The notes under the pieces were generated by a model, which was given only the letters and a program-made list of their open reading frames with translations, was not told where the DNA came from and did not search any database. A stretch of 64,000 nucleotides of DNA from Spirochaetaceae bacterium (GTDB lineage Bacteria; Spirochaetota; Spirochaetia; B11-G9), in NCBI GenBank assembly GCA_015493635.1, contig WGCU01000077.1, forward strand, positions 23,442 through 87,441, in the 5' to 3' direction. This document shows, one piece after another, positions 34,381-44,000 of the stretch (its first letter is position 1; each line of letters begins with the position of its first letter). The translations under genes were made by a program, and so were the position numbers.

Positions 34381-35384
34381 AAGGGATCATTACCATGGAT
34401 CATGGAAGCGGATACGGCCGGACGTCCGAGCTTATCGAATCCCTTTTTCTTGCCTCTTTTTCCGGTACAGGGCTGTCCGACCAGGGAGATTCAGCAATTC
34501 TTAGTATCGGATCTGATCACATAGCGTTTACCACAGATTCATTCGTCATTAAACCGGTATTTTTCCCCGGAGGAGATATCGGGAAGCTTGCCGTCTGCGG
34601 TACGGTAAATGATCTGGCCGTTTCTGGAGCCCATCCCCGGTATCTTTCCTGCGGATTCATACTTGAGGAAGGTCTTCCGCTGGAGGATCTGGAACGTATT
34701 GTTGCATCCATGGCACAAACAGCACAAGCAGGCGGTGTAAAGATTGTTACCGGTGATACGAAGGTTGTCGAGAAGGGTTCATGCGACAAACTGTACATCA
34801 ATACAGCAGGCATAGGTACCATAAGGGAAGAATATACCCATATTACAAATGCTGAAAAGGTGAAACCCGGGGATGTCATTATCATAAACGGTACCATAGC
34901 TGAACACGGTCTTGCTGTTCTTTCATTTCGAAACTCATTTGAAAACTCAATTATCTCTGACTGCACTCCCCTGTCCGGGCTCATAGAGAAATGTCTGGAA
35001 TCGGGTGCTGATATCCGGTTCATGAGAGACGCGACCCGCGGCGGGATTGCGGCGGTTTTATCAGAACTGGCGGTAAAAACAAAAACCGGAATAGAACTCT
35101 TTGAAAATGCAATTCCCATAAGGGATGAGGTTGCCGGACTGTGCGAGATGCTCGGGTTTGATCCTCTGTACGTTGCCAATGAGGGAAAGGTTTTAATGGC
35201 GGTATCAGAAAAGGAGGCCGGTAAAGTACTTTCAGTGCTGCATAACCATCCGGACGGGAAGAACAGCAGCATCATGGGAACCGTAACAGAGAAACATCCG
35301 GGAAGCATTGTTCTTAATACTTCCATAGGCGGCAGGCGGATCGTTGATATTCCCGCCGGAACACAGCTGCCGAGGATATGCTGA
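34377..35384 (+). CDS. hypE: carbamoyl-dehydrating protein HypE
   Basis: 335 residues from ATG 34377 (overlap ATGA with hypD). PurM/SelD-like ATPase that dehydrates the carbamoyl group on its own C-terminal cysteine to a cyanide. Motifs DHGSGYG, FTTDSFVIKPVFFPGGDIG, CGTVNDLAVSGA and MRDATRGGIAAVLSELA are seen, and the chain ends PRIC, giving the required terminal Cys. Confidence 0.96.
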   Translation: MKGIITMDHGSGYGRTSELIESLFLASFSGTGLSDQGDSAILSIGSDHIAFTTDSFVIKPVFFPGGDIGKLAVCGTVNDLAVSGAHPRYLSCGFILEEGLPLEDLERIVASMAQTAQAGGVKIVTGDTKVVEKGSCDKLYINTAGIGTIREEYTHITNAEKVKPGDVIIINGTIAEHGLAVLSFRNSFENSIISDCTPLSGLIEKCLESGADIRFMRDATRGGIAAVLSELAVKTKTGIELFENAIPIRDEVAGLCEMLGFDPLYVANEGKVLMAVSEKEAGKVLSVLHNHPDGKNSSIMGTVTEKHPGSIVLNTSIGGRRIVDIPAGTQLPRIC

Positions 35385-35731
35385 TGCATGAGATGAGCGT
35401 TGTATCGAACATTATAAAGATTGCCCTCCAGACAGCGGAAGAAAATAATCTCGCAGCAGTAACGAAAATCAGAATAAAGGTAGGCAGTCAGCATCATCTG
35501 GCTCCTGATCTCATGGAATACGCTTTTTCTTTTTTTAAAAAAGATACCGCTGCCGCTGAAGCTTCCCTGGAAATCAAAAAAGTACCGGTAACCATGAAAT
35601 GTCTCCGATGCGGCAGAACCTTTACCGTAAACGAAGGTATCTATATCTGTCCTGTATGTGAATCGGTACACGTGGAAATGCTGACAGGCAGAGAATTAAT
35701 TATTGAAAATATAGAGGGGGAAACACAGTGA
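35384..35731 (+). CDS. hypA: nickel insertion protein HypA
   Basis: 115 residues from ATG 35384, chosen because MHEMS places His2, the nickel ligand, at the N-terminus; the frame could start six bases earlier but would lose that. The zinc site is CLRCGRTF and CPVCESV. Together with HypB it inserts nickel in the large subunit. Shares one base with the hypE stop (TGATG) and four with hypB (GTGA). Confidence 0.95.
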   Translation: MHEMSVVSNIIKIALQTAEENNLAAVTKIRIKVGSQHHLAPDLMEYAFSFFKKDTAAAEASLEIKKVPVTMKCLRCGRTFTVNEGIYICPVCESVHVEMLTGRELIIENIEGETQ

Positions 35732-36393
35732 AAATAGAAGTGATGAAGGCCTTGATGGAGGATAATGCCAGCAATGCCCAAAAATTACGGAATTTGTTTT
35801 CAGAAAAAGAAGTTCTGGTACTTAATCTTATCAGTTCTCCGGGATCAGGAAAAACCACTCTTCTGGAGAAAACGCTGGCGGAATTGAAGGATAGATATTC
35901 CATAGGGGTTATTGAAGGAGATATTACCACAGCGAGAGACGCTGAAAGGCTTACACAGTTCAATATACCCCAGGTAGTTATCAATACTGATGGAGCCTGT
36001 CACTTGAACGCCAACAGCATCGAAAAAGCCCTGGAGAGTTTTGATCTTGATGCGCTGGACCTTCTTTTCGTTGAGAACGTAGGAAACCTTGTATGTCCGT
36101 CGGAGTTCGACATCGGGGAGTATGCCAAAATAGCAATGGTAAGCACCACAGAAGGAGATGATAAACCGGCCAAGTATCCCCTCCTTTTTCAGGAGGCAAA
36201 ACTTGCACTCCTGAATAAAACAGACCTTATTCCCTACACAAACTTCAATTCGGACGCTTTTTACCGGGATTTACAGAATATCAACCCCGGAATACCTGTC
36301 CTTGAGATGTCGTGCATAACCAATGACGGTCTTTCGGGCTGGTTTGAATGGATAATAGCAGAACTGAAAAAAAGGAGGATACATAATGACTGA
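35728..36393 (+). CDS. hypB: nickel-insertion GTPase HypB
   Basis: 221 residues starting at GTG 35728 overlapping the hypA stop. P-loop SSPGSGKTTLLE, switch/metal region VIEGDITTARDAERL, ACHLNANSIEKAL, and LLFVENVGNLVCPSEFDIGE are family-typical. The N-terminus lacks both the CxxCGC high-affinity site and a His-rich nickel-storage stretch seen in some species. Next gene overlaps by eight bases. Confidence 0.96.
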   Translation: MKIEVMKALMEDNASNAQKLRNLFSEKEVLVLNLISSPGSGKTTLLEKTLAELKDRYSIGVIEGDITTARDAERLTQFNIPQVVINTDGACHLNANSIEKALESFDLDALDLLFVENVGNLVCPSEFDIGEYAKIAMVSTTEGDDKPAKYPLLFQEAKLALLNKTDLIPYTNFNSDAFYRDLQNINPGIPVLEMSCITNDGLSGWFEWIIAELKKRRIHND

Positions 36394-38266
36394 AGTACTG
36401 GAGATACAGTCAACGAAAGATAATGTAATGCTGGGTCTGCAAAAAGCACTCTCGGAATACTCCATCGCCGCACTTACCAGAAAGGGAGGGAAAGTCCTTT
36501 TCGATTATGTGGATTCTGTTGATAAAATAGAACTTGAATATACGCCTACTGTTCTTTCCCCAAAGAAGTTCTTTTTCCCGCAGGAGGAAGTTATTCTGGA
36601 GTATACCCTTGAAGGAAAGGTGAATACAAAAATTGAGTATAAAAAGACAGTCCTGTTCGGTGTCAGACCCTGTGATATAACCGGAATACAGATCCTTGAT
36701 GAAGCATTCTCAGAAAGTAACGGGGATCCGAACTACCTTACAAAACGGGAAAACTCGGTAATTATCGGCATCGACTGTAAAAGCGTATGTGATGAAAACG
36801 CCTTTTGCTACAAGGTGGCTTCCCAGAATCCGGAGAAAGGGTTTGATATCATGCTCCGCGATCTTGGGAATGATTATGCCATGACCATCGCGACCCGGAA
36901 AGGTGAAGTGTTTGCTGAAGAATATTTCTCAACCTTCAAACCTGATTATGAGGCGCTGCATGAGTTCCGCGTTCAAAAAGAACGGGCCTTTGAAGAAGCG
37001 GGAGGTCCCTTTGAAGAACTTGAAAACCTGCCTGCAATATTCAGTGAGAACCAGTTTCATCCCATTTGGGATTCAGAAGCAGAACGGTGCTTAAGCTGCG
37101 GTTCCTGTATCATGGTGTGTCCGACCTGTTACTGTTTCGATGTAATTGATGAGCTTTCCCTCAGTATGAAGATAGGAGACCGCCTCAGGAGATGGGACGC
37201 ATGTATGCTGCGCAGTTTCGCGGAAGTATCCGGCGGTGAAAATTTCCGGGAAGAGGTAAAAAACAGGGTAAAGCACCGTATAAACAGAAAGTTCAATTTC
37301 CTCATGCTGAAACACGGCAGATCTGTCTGTGTCGGCTGCGGCAGATGTGTACGGAGCTGTCTTGCTGATATTTCTCCGGTAACAATCGTGGATGCCCTGA
37401 CAAAAACAAGTAAAGAGATGAGACTTGAAGAAAAAAACAATGATCTGTACCTGCCGGAGAAAGCATACATACGGAAGATAGAATCATTTACGGACAAAGA
37501 AAAGTTTTTTGAACTGGAAATGGAAAATGGTAAAAGCCTCGGGGCGCAGCCGGGTCAGTTTATCCTTCTTTCCATCTTCGGGATCGGGGAAGCTGCCATA
37601 TCCGTATCTTCACCCCCCAGTTTCGGAGACCGGTTTGAAATTGTTGTCCGTGCGGTTGGAGATGTTACCAACAAACTTCATACCCTTACTGAAGGTGATT
37701 TTGTTTTTATACGGGGGCCTTTCGGCCATGGCTTTGATGAAAACATATTACGGAAAATGAAGGGGAAACATCTGCTCTTTATAGCCGGAGGTATAGGATA
37801 CGTTCCGCTCCGTTCTCTCATTAACCTCACCTTAAAACAGACAGATTTGTACAAAAAGATATCAATTCTGTATGGCTGTAAAACACCTGAAGACAGGATG
37901 TACAAGGATGAACTTGCCTATATTTCAACCCTCGGAGGCAACGTGGAACTCCTTGAAACTGTTGATAAGGGTGATGATACCTGGCTTAAAAATACCGGGG
38001 TAATAACAACCCTTATTCCCCAGGTCGATTTCGATCCTGAAGAGACAATTGCTGTTGTCTGCGGACCGCCGGTTATGTACAAATTCGTAACAAAAACCCT
38101 GAATGACCACGGTATTCCCAACAGCAGCATCTACGTTTCTCTGGAGAGAAGGATGAAATGCGGCGTAGGCAAGTGCGGCCACTGCCAGATTGATGATATC
38201 TATGTATGTCAGGATGGCCCTGTTTTCAGGTTCTCGGATATAGAAGATAAAGAGGAGGCACTGTAA
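36386..38266 (+). CDS. fused beta-gamma electron-transfer subunit of NiFe (sulf)hydrogenase
   Basis: 626 residues. The N-terminal half (about 1-345) matches the sulfhydrogenase beta subunit (HydB, AsrA-like) with two 4Fe-4S sites near 234 (CLSCGSCIMVCP) and 313 (CVGCGRCVRSC). The C-terminal half (about 350-626) matches the gamma subunit (HydG, AsrB-like): FAD domain, GGIGYVPLRSL near 467 for NAD(P), and a 2Fe-2S-like Cys set near 591 (CGVGKCGHC then C near 603). In most group 3b hydrogenases these are separate genes. It would link H2 to NAD(P)(H) in the cytoplasm. TAATG overlap with the small subunit gene. Confidence 0.9.
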   Translation: MTEVLEIQSTKDNVMLGLQKALSEYSIAALTRKGGKVLFDYVDSVDKIELEYTPTVLSPKKFFFPQEEVILEYTLEGKVNTKIEYKKTVLFGVRPCDITGIQILDEAFSESNGDPNYLTKRENSVIIGIDCKSVCDENAFCYKVASQNPEKGFDIMLRDLGNDYAMTIATRKGEVFAEEYFSTFKPDYEALHEFRVQKERAFEEAGGPFEELENLPAIFSENQFHPIWDSEAERCLSCGSCIMVCPTCYCFDVIDELSLSMKIGDRLRRWDACMLRSFAEVSGGENFREEVKNRVKHRINRKFNFLMLKHGRSVCVGCGRCVRSCLADISPVTIVDALTKTSKEMRLEEKNNDLYLPEKAYIRKIESFTDKEKFFELEMENGKSLGAQPGQFILLSIFGIGEAAISVSSPPSFGDRFEIVVRAVGDVTNKLHTLTEGDFVFIRGPFGHGFDENILRKMKGKHLLFIAGGIGYVPLRSLINLTLKQTDLYKKISILYGCKTPEDRMYKDELAYISTLGGNVELLETVDKGDDTWLKNTGVITTLIPQVDFDPEETIAVVCGPPVMYKFVTKTLNDHGIPNSSIYVSLERRMKCGVGKCGHCQIDDIYVCQDGPVFRFSDIEDKEEAL

Positions 38267-39012
38267 TGAGTAAACCAAAAGTAGCTTTCTTTGATTTTAC
38301 ATCCTGTGAGGGATGCCAGCTGTCCATTCTTAATCTTGAAACAGAATTACTGGATCTGCTGGAAATTATCGATATAGTGGAGTTCAGAGAAGCAATGAGT
38401 GAAAAATCTCCGGTTTTTGACATTGCTGTTATAGAGGGGAGTTACTCCCGGGACAGTGATTTGAAGCGGCTTAAAAAAATACGTGAAACAGCCTCGGTTG
38501 TTGTAGCCCTCGGAGCTTGTGCCCACATAGGAGGGATAAACGCTCTCCGCAACAGTCAGAACAAGGAAGATTTGATGAAAAAGGTGTATCCTGATAATCC
38601 GTTCCTGTACGAAACGAACGAAAAAGCTCTTCCGATCTCGGGAGCTATCAAGGTAGATGCCTTTGTTCCAGGGTGTCCCGTTGATGTCAAGGAGTTTGTA
38701 CGGGTTGTCAAGAACCTTGTCCTTGGTAAAGATCCGGGACTCCCGACCTACCCCGTCTGTGTTGAATGTAAATTAAACGAGAATGTCTGTGTGTATGAGC
38801 TGGGAAAAACCTGTCTCGGTCCGGTGGTACGTGCCGGCTGCAATGCCGTCTGTACGAGCAGCGGAGGTGTATGCATCGGCTGCAGAGGACTTATCCCGAA
38901 TCCTAATATTAATTCCCAGAAAGATATTATGGAGAAATACGGCCTTGATATGAAGCGGATTATCGATTCCGTCAATATGTTCATGACTGAAGATGCCAAG
39001 GGGGTACAATAA
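38266..39012 (+). CDS. group 3b NiFe hydrogenase small (delta) subunit
   Basis: 248 residues. Opening FFDFTSCEGCQLSILNLE gives the proximal-cluster CxxC, with ALGACAHIGGI and FVPGCPVDVKEF completing it; the C-terminal cysteines (CVECKLNENVCVYELGKTC, AGCNAVCTSSGGVCIGC) coordinate further 4Fe-4S clusters. It passes electrons from the nickel site in the large subunit to the fused electron-transfer subunit. No Tat signal, so the enzyme is cytoplasmic. Adjacent genes share one base on each side. Confidence 0.95.
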   Translation: MSKPKVAFFDFTSCEGCQLSILNLETELLDLLEIIDIVEFREAMSEKSPVFDIAVIEGSYSRDSDLKRLKKIRETASVVVALGACAHIGGINALRNSQNKEDLMKKVYPDNPFLYETNEKALPISGAIKVDAFVPGCPVDVKEFVRVVKNLVLGKDPGLPTYPVCVECKLNENVCVYELGKTCLGPVVRAGCNAVCTSSGGVCIGCRGLIPNPNINSQKDIMEKYGLDMKRIIDSVNMFMTEDAKGVQ

Positions 39013-40313
39013 TGGGCGAAACAATTACTATTGGGGTAAATCACATAACCCGGGTTGAAGGTCACGGAAATATAAAGGTAGATGTTCAAAACGGTGAAGT
39101 AAAAGAATGCAAACTTGAAATTGTAGAAGCACCCCGTTTTTTTGAAGCGATGCTTGAGGGAAGACACTATACGGAAGCATCTCTGATAACATCAAGGATC
39201 TGCGGTATCTGCTCGGTCGGGCACCAGCTTGCGTCGGTAAAAGCAACGGAGGATGCCTTTGGCATAAAACTTTCAAAGCAGAACAGGCAGCTTAAAACAC
39301 TCCTGGACATGGGACAGTATTTTGAATCGCACGTGCTGCACACCTACTTTCTCGCGGTTCCGGATTTTGTCGGCGCCCCCTCGGTCTTTCCCCTTATTGC
39401 TACCCATAAGGATGTCGTCCTCTCAGCATTAAAATTAAAAAAACTGGGACATGATATAGGGGATATGGTCGCAGGACGCCTCGTTCATCCTATTTCCATG
39501 ACACCCGGAGGATTTACCATGATGCCGACGGAAAAGAAACTGGAAGAGATTCTCGACCGGATTCAGGATGCAAAGGGTGAACTGGAAGACGGAGCAAAAC
39601 TTATTTCCCAGCTGAAGCTCCCTGATTTTCAGCGGGAAACTGAGTATATATCCCTCTACAAAGAGGGAGAGTACGCTTTTATAGACGGGAACATCTATTC
39701 CAGTGATAAGGGTGAAATTTCCTACAAAGATTACAGGAACGTAACAAACGAATACCTTGTTCCCCACTCAACTGCCAAAAGAACCCGTTTTTCCCGCAGT
39801 TCATACATGGTTGGAGCCCTCGCGCGATTCAACAACAACTACTCCTGGCTCAGTGACAGTGCCAAGGAAGCAGCCGAAACACTTGGCCTGAAACAGGGCT
39901 GCTACAACCCGTATATGAATACGGTCGCGCAGATGGTGGAGCTGTTTCATATTATCGATAACAGCACAGCTATCATTGAAGACATGCTCTCAAACGGTAT
40001 AAAAGATGAAAAACCGGTGGTTCCGGAACTTAAAAACTGTACCGGTGTCGGGGCAGTGGAGGTCCCCCGGGGGATTCTGTTCCATGAATATACCTATGAT
40101 GACAAGGGGTTCATTACAAAAGCGAACTGTATTATCCCTACCGGCCAGAACCTGCAGAACATTGAAGATGATATGAACGAGATTGTTCCTGCCGCGCTGA
40201 AGGTCCGTTCAAAAGAAGAGCTGACCCTCGATCTTGAAATGCTTGTCCGGGCGTACGATCCGTGTATATCCTGCTCATGTCACCTGCTGGATGTTGAATT
40301 TATAAATGAATAA
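39012..40313 (+). CDS. group 3b NiFe hydrogenase large (alpha) subunit
   Basis: 433 residues. NiFe ligands: N-terminal RICGICSVGH near 62-71 and C-terminal YDPCISCSCH near 415-424. A nine-residue tail (LLDVEFINE) follows that His and would be removed by the endopeptidase encoded next. Opening NHITRVEGHGNI is family-typical. With the adjacent subunits it is a soluble, bidirectional, NAD(P)-linked hydrogenase that may also reduce sulfur (known for the Pyrococcus relative, not shown here). Confidence 0.96.
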   Translation: MGETITIGVNHITRVEGHGNIKVDVQNGEVKECKLEIVEAPRFFEAMLEGRHYTEASLITSRICGICSVGHQLASVKATEDAFGIKLSKQNRQLKTLLDMGQYFESHVLHTYFLAVPDFVGAPSVFPLIATHKDVVLSALKLKKLGHDIGDMVAGRLVHPISMTPGGFTMMPTEKKLEEILDRIQDAKGELEDGAKLISQLKLPDFQRETEYISLYKEGEYAFIDGNIYSSDKGEISYKDYRNVTNEYLVPHSTAKRTRFSRSSYMVGALARFNNNYSWLSDSAKEAAETLGLKQGCYNPYMNTVAQMVELFHIIDNSTAIIEDMLSNGIKDEKPVVPELKNCTGVGAVEVPRGILFHEYTYDDKGFITKANCIIPTGQNLQNIEDDMNEIVPAALKVRSKEELTLDLEMLVRAYDPCISCSCHLLDVEFINE

Positions 40314-40758
40314 CCCGGTCCTTGTCCTCGGCGTAGGGAATCCTCTACGCCGGGACGACGGGATCGGTCCCGCGGTTATACGGAAACTGTCAGAACGGAA
40401 AGAGGAATCATGTATCCTTCCTGACACAGATATTGTTGACGGAGGAACTGACGGCCTGGGGCTTATTGAATACTTCAAAAAGTATAAAAGAGTCATCCTT
40501 GTTGATGCTGTTGAAATGGGAAAGCCCCCCGGAAGTATTAAAATTTTCACCCCGGATGAAGCTGTTTTACACAGCGGCACCGATTCACTCTCTACCCATG
40601 GTTTCGGTATTCCGGAACTTATTAACCTTGCCCGGGAACTGGACATCCTTCCCGATCTTACGGTCATCGGCATACAGCCGGAAACAACGCAATACGGACT
40701 TGAACTCTCAAAAACCGTTTCATCCTGCATTGAGAAAGTGTGCCGGCTTATTGAATAA
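40306..40758 (+). CDS. hydrogenase maturation endopeptidase (HyaD/HycI family)
   Basis: 150 residues. GVGNPLRRDDGIGPAVIRKL, VDAVEMG and STHGFGIPEL carry the nickel-sensing Asp/Asp/His set of this family, which clips the C-terminal tail of the large subunit after nickel insertion. It overlaps the hydrogenase large subunit by eight bases and closes the operon. Confidence 0.93.
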   Translation: MNNPVLVLGVGNPLRRDDGIGPAVIRKLSERKEESCILPDTDIVDGGTDGLGLIEYFKKYKRVILVDAVEMGKPPGSIKIFTPDEAVLHSGTDSLSTHGFGIPELINLARELDILPDLTVIGIQPETTQYGLELSKTVSSCIEKVCRLIE

Positions 40759-40782
40759 AATAAAAGCAGTACGTATGCAGCC

Positions 40783-40811
40783 TTGCACATTGGATTGCTT
40801 TCTGGTATGGT
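40783..40811 (+). promoter_or_regulatory. promoter of the purine operon
   Basis: TTGCAC (40783-40788), 17-bp spacer, TATGGT (40806-40811). Transcription would start just before the riboswitch P1 helix at 40822. Confidence 0.6.
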
Positions 40812-40821
40812 CAGCTTAACA

Positions 40822-40888
40822 GCTCATATATTTCTGGAGATAGGGTCCGGAAGTTTCTACAGGCAGCCGTAAATTGCCTACTATGAGC
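40822..40888 (+). promoter_or_regulatory. purine riboswitch aptamer, guanine type
   Basis: P1 is GCTCATA (40822-40828) with TATGAGC (40882-40888). P2 CTGGA/TCCGG is capped by GATAGGG, the consensus loop being GATATGG; AAGTTTCTAC follows, then P3 AGGCA/TTGCCT with loop GCCGTAA. J1/2 and J2/3 nucleotides of the purine core (AGTTTCTAC, ACTATGAG) are present. The base before TATGAG is C (40881), equivalent to C74, which selects guanine or hypoxanthine rather than adenine. It precedes purL. Confidence 0.93.
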
Positions 40889-40925
40889 GGAGACAGCTTC
40901 TATATCAGACCTCTCTTCTTTTTAT

Positions 40926-40947
40926 AAAACAGCACCAATGCTGTTTT
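40926..40947 (+). terminator. hairpin in riboswitch expression platform
   Basis: AAAACAGCA, loop CCAA, TGCTGTTTT, then one more T (five Ts in a row, four of them within the stem). It could act as a weak intrinsic terminator of the riboswitch, but the stem is AU-rich with only a CAGCA core. Confidence 0.5.
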
Positions 40948-40972
40948 TACAGAGTGGGGGGCAGAAGGTTCT

Positions 40973-41002
40973 CTCCGCCGGCCCTTATTTTCCGGCCTGG
41001 AG
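40973..41002 (+). promoter_or_regulatory. hairpin predicted to hide the purL ribosome-binding site
   Basis: CTCC-GCCGG (40973-40981) can pair with CCGGC-CT-GGAG (40992-41002) and so hide GGAG of the purL Shine-Dalgarno (GGAGG, 40999-41003). TCTCCGC (40972-40978) is also exactly complementary to GCGGAGA (40887-40893), just after and partly within riboswitch P1, which would form the alternative structure. Confidence 0.6.
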
Positions 41003-41014
41003 GGTCCTTCTAAA

Positions 41015-44000
41015 ATGCACAGTTCCTTTCGTGTCTTTGTAGAGAAGAGGCACGGCTATTCGGCAAAATCAAAAAACATTCTGAAAGAGCTAAAGAGCCT
41101 TTTTCATCTCCCTTTACTGGAAGATGTGAGACTCATAACATTTTACGAAATCTTCGGGCCTTCCCCGGAAGAAGGGATGAAGTACGCAGAGGAGATCCTT
41201 TCCGAACCCCCTGCGGATATCTTTTCTACGGAATTTCAATCCTCAGAAGGAAGATTTATTGCCGCGGAGTACCTGCCGGGTCAGTTTGACCAGCGGGCCG
41301 ATTCAGCAGAATCCTGTTTTGCCCTTCTTCTGGGCCGTGACGGAGTTTCCGTAAGGTCCGGACAGATACTGGATCTTACCGGCAGTATTTCGCAGGAGGA
41401 GTACAGCCGGATAAAGGACTACTGGATAAACCCCGTTGAGATGAGGGAGAAGCGTTTTGAACCGGAGCCCGCTCTGGGAACTTACCCGCCGCCGGAGAAA
41501 CCGGAAATACTTACCGGATTCACCGCCGCAGGAAAAGATGATCTGGAGAAGATTATCTTAAAATACGGTCTTGCAATGGACATAAAGGATCTGATGTTTA
41601 CTCAGGAGTACTTCAAGTCAATAGACAGAGATCCTTACCTTGGCGAGATCAGGGTAGTGGACACATACTGGTCGGACCACTGCAGACACACCACCTTTGA
41701 AACTGAACTTTCGGAAATAGAATTTCCTTCCCGGGGAATTACAGAGCCTGTCAGGGAGGCATGGGAAACCTACCTGGCTGCCCGGAATCGTACCGGTAGA
41801 GAGTCGAAACCTGTTACCCTTATGGACATAGCAACAATATGGGGAAAGGATATGCTCAAACGGGGTAAACTCGAAGACCTGGAGGTATCCGAGGAGATAA
41901 ATGCCGCAAGCGTAAAGATAAAAGCGGATACACCCTCCGGAGAAATTGACTGGCTTATGATGTTCAAGAATGAAACCCACAACCATCCCACGGAACTCGA
42001 GCCCTTCGGAGGAGCATCCACCTGTATCGGAGGGGCCATAAGGGATCCTCTTTCGGGAAGAGCCTTCGTATACCAGGCGGCAAGGATTACCGGAAGCGCG
42101 GATCCCAGAAAGGGACCCGAAGAAACCCTTAAAGGGAAACTGCCCCAGAGGTACATTACAACGAGAGCCGCCGCCGGCTACAGTTCCTACGGGAACCAGA
42201 TTGGGCTCGCTACATCCTTTGTCAGGGAGATATACGACAGCGGTTACGCAGCAAAACGGATGGAGGTTGGAGCGGTAGTTGGCGGTGCCCCGGCGGAACA
42301 TGTTATCCGTGAAGCTCCGGCTCCCGGAGACGTAGTGCTTGTAATAGGGGGTGCAACGGGCAGAGACGGATGCGGGGGTGCTACAGGATCCTCGAAGAGC
42401 CACAAGGAAGACTCCATAACCACAGCGGGAGCGGAGGTTCAAAAGGGGAACGCCCCGGAGGAAAGAAAACTCCAAAGACTTTTCCGAAGCAAGAAAGCTG
42501 CATCCATAATAAAGAGATGCAACGACTTCGGGGCCGGGGGAGCATGTGTTGCAATAGGGGAGCTCAGTCCCGGGGTAAGGATACACCTGGACAGACTTCC
42601 GGTTAAGTACCGGGGACTTTCGGCAACGGAACTGGCAATATCCGAATCCCAGGAAAGGATGGCCGTTGTAGTAGCCGCCGAAAACCGGGACAAGATGATA
42701 GAACTGGCGGCAGAGGAGAACCTCGAAGCCGTGAGCGCCGCGGAGATAACGGATAACCGGCGGCTTATAATGGAGTACGGCAGCGAAAGAGTTGTGGATA
42801 TCAGCCGCAGCTTTCTCGACACCAGCGGAGTTGACCGGAAAACAACGGCAAAGATAAAAGAGATCGATCCCCTGACAGCCCCTTTCACACCGAAGGCGGA
42901 TGGAGAAAGCATAAAAGAAAAACTTTTAAACCGCTTAGGCAGACTCGATGTTGCCGGCAGAAAGGGTCTTGTAGAGATGTTCGACAGCACCGTGGGCGCC
43001 GGAACAGTACTTATGCCCCTTGGCGGGGTGTATCAGGAGACGGAGGCTGAAGCCTCGGTTCATCTCCTGCCCATTACAGGAACGAAGACTGCCAGCGTTC
43101 TTGCCGCGGGCTACAACCCTGAGATTTCAAAGTGGAGCCCCTTTCACGGCGCTGTTTATGCGGTTACAGAAGCCCTGTCACGGATTGCAGCTGCCGGAGG
43201 GAACTGGGAGAAAACAAGGTTCAGCTTCCAGGAGTACTTCCCCTCCCCCGGCAGCAATCCTCAGATGTGGGGGCTGCCCCTTTCGGCCCTTTTAGGGGGA
43301 TTATGGGCTCAGGCAGCCTTTGACCTTCCGGCGATCGGGGGAAAGGACAGCATGTCGGGAACCTTCGAAAACCTTACTGTACCCCCTGCTCTTATAGCCT
43401 TCGGGGTAACCACCGCCAGGGGTGACAAGGTTATATCCCCGGAACTAAAAAAGGCCGGTAATTCCCTGTATCTTCTCTACACTCCCAGAGACAGCAGCCT
43501 TCTGCCGGAGGTCGGGGTCTTCAAGAAAAACATGCGGATTCTGCAGGAGGGGATAAAAGGGGGCAGGATAGTTTCCGCCTGGAGCCTTAAGGAGGGGGGA
43601 CTGGCCGAAGCCCTCGCCAAGGTATCCTTCGGCAACAGACTCGGAGCGGAGGTGGACCTGACCGGCATTGATATCGGCCTGTTCGATCTCTCCTACGGAA
43701 GCTTCCTGATAGAAGCGGAGCAGGGGTCTAACATCCGGGAAGCTGAAAGGTTAGGAGAGGTTATCCCCTCCCGGAAACTCAAACTGAAAGGGGAACATGG
43801 AGAGGAAACCATAGCCTTAAAGGAAGTCTTCGAAGAAAGCAGGAAAACTCTTTCGGAAGTTTTTCCCCTTTCCAATTCACCTGAGGGAGATGTCAGGATC
43901 AAAGAGAATCTGAAGACTAAACAGACAGCAGCCGGGTTTAAAGAGAGTCTTGCATCCCCGGTAATCCCCACCCCTCCCAAAGTAATTATCCCCGTGTTCT

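Noticed and set aside
34517-35671. 384-codon open frame on the minus strand
   Set aside because: Antisense to hypE and hypA, whose tight operon overlaps and functional residues are clear.
40926-40947. adenine riboswitch reading of the purL leader
   Set aside because: The specificity base at 40881 is C, not T; in addition the controlled genes are purine biosynthetic, fitting guanine repression.
41618-42586. 322-codon open frame on the minus strand
   Set aside because: Antisense to the conserved core of purL; low-complexity composition.
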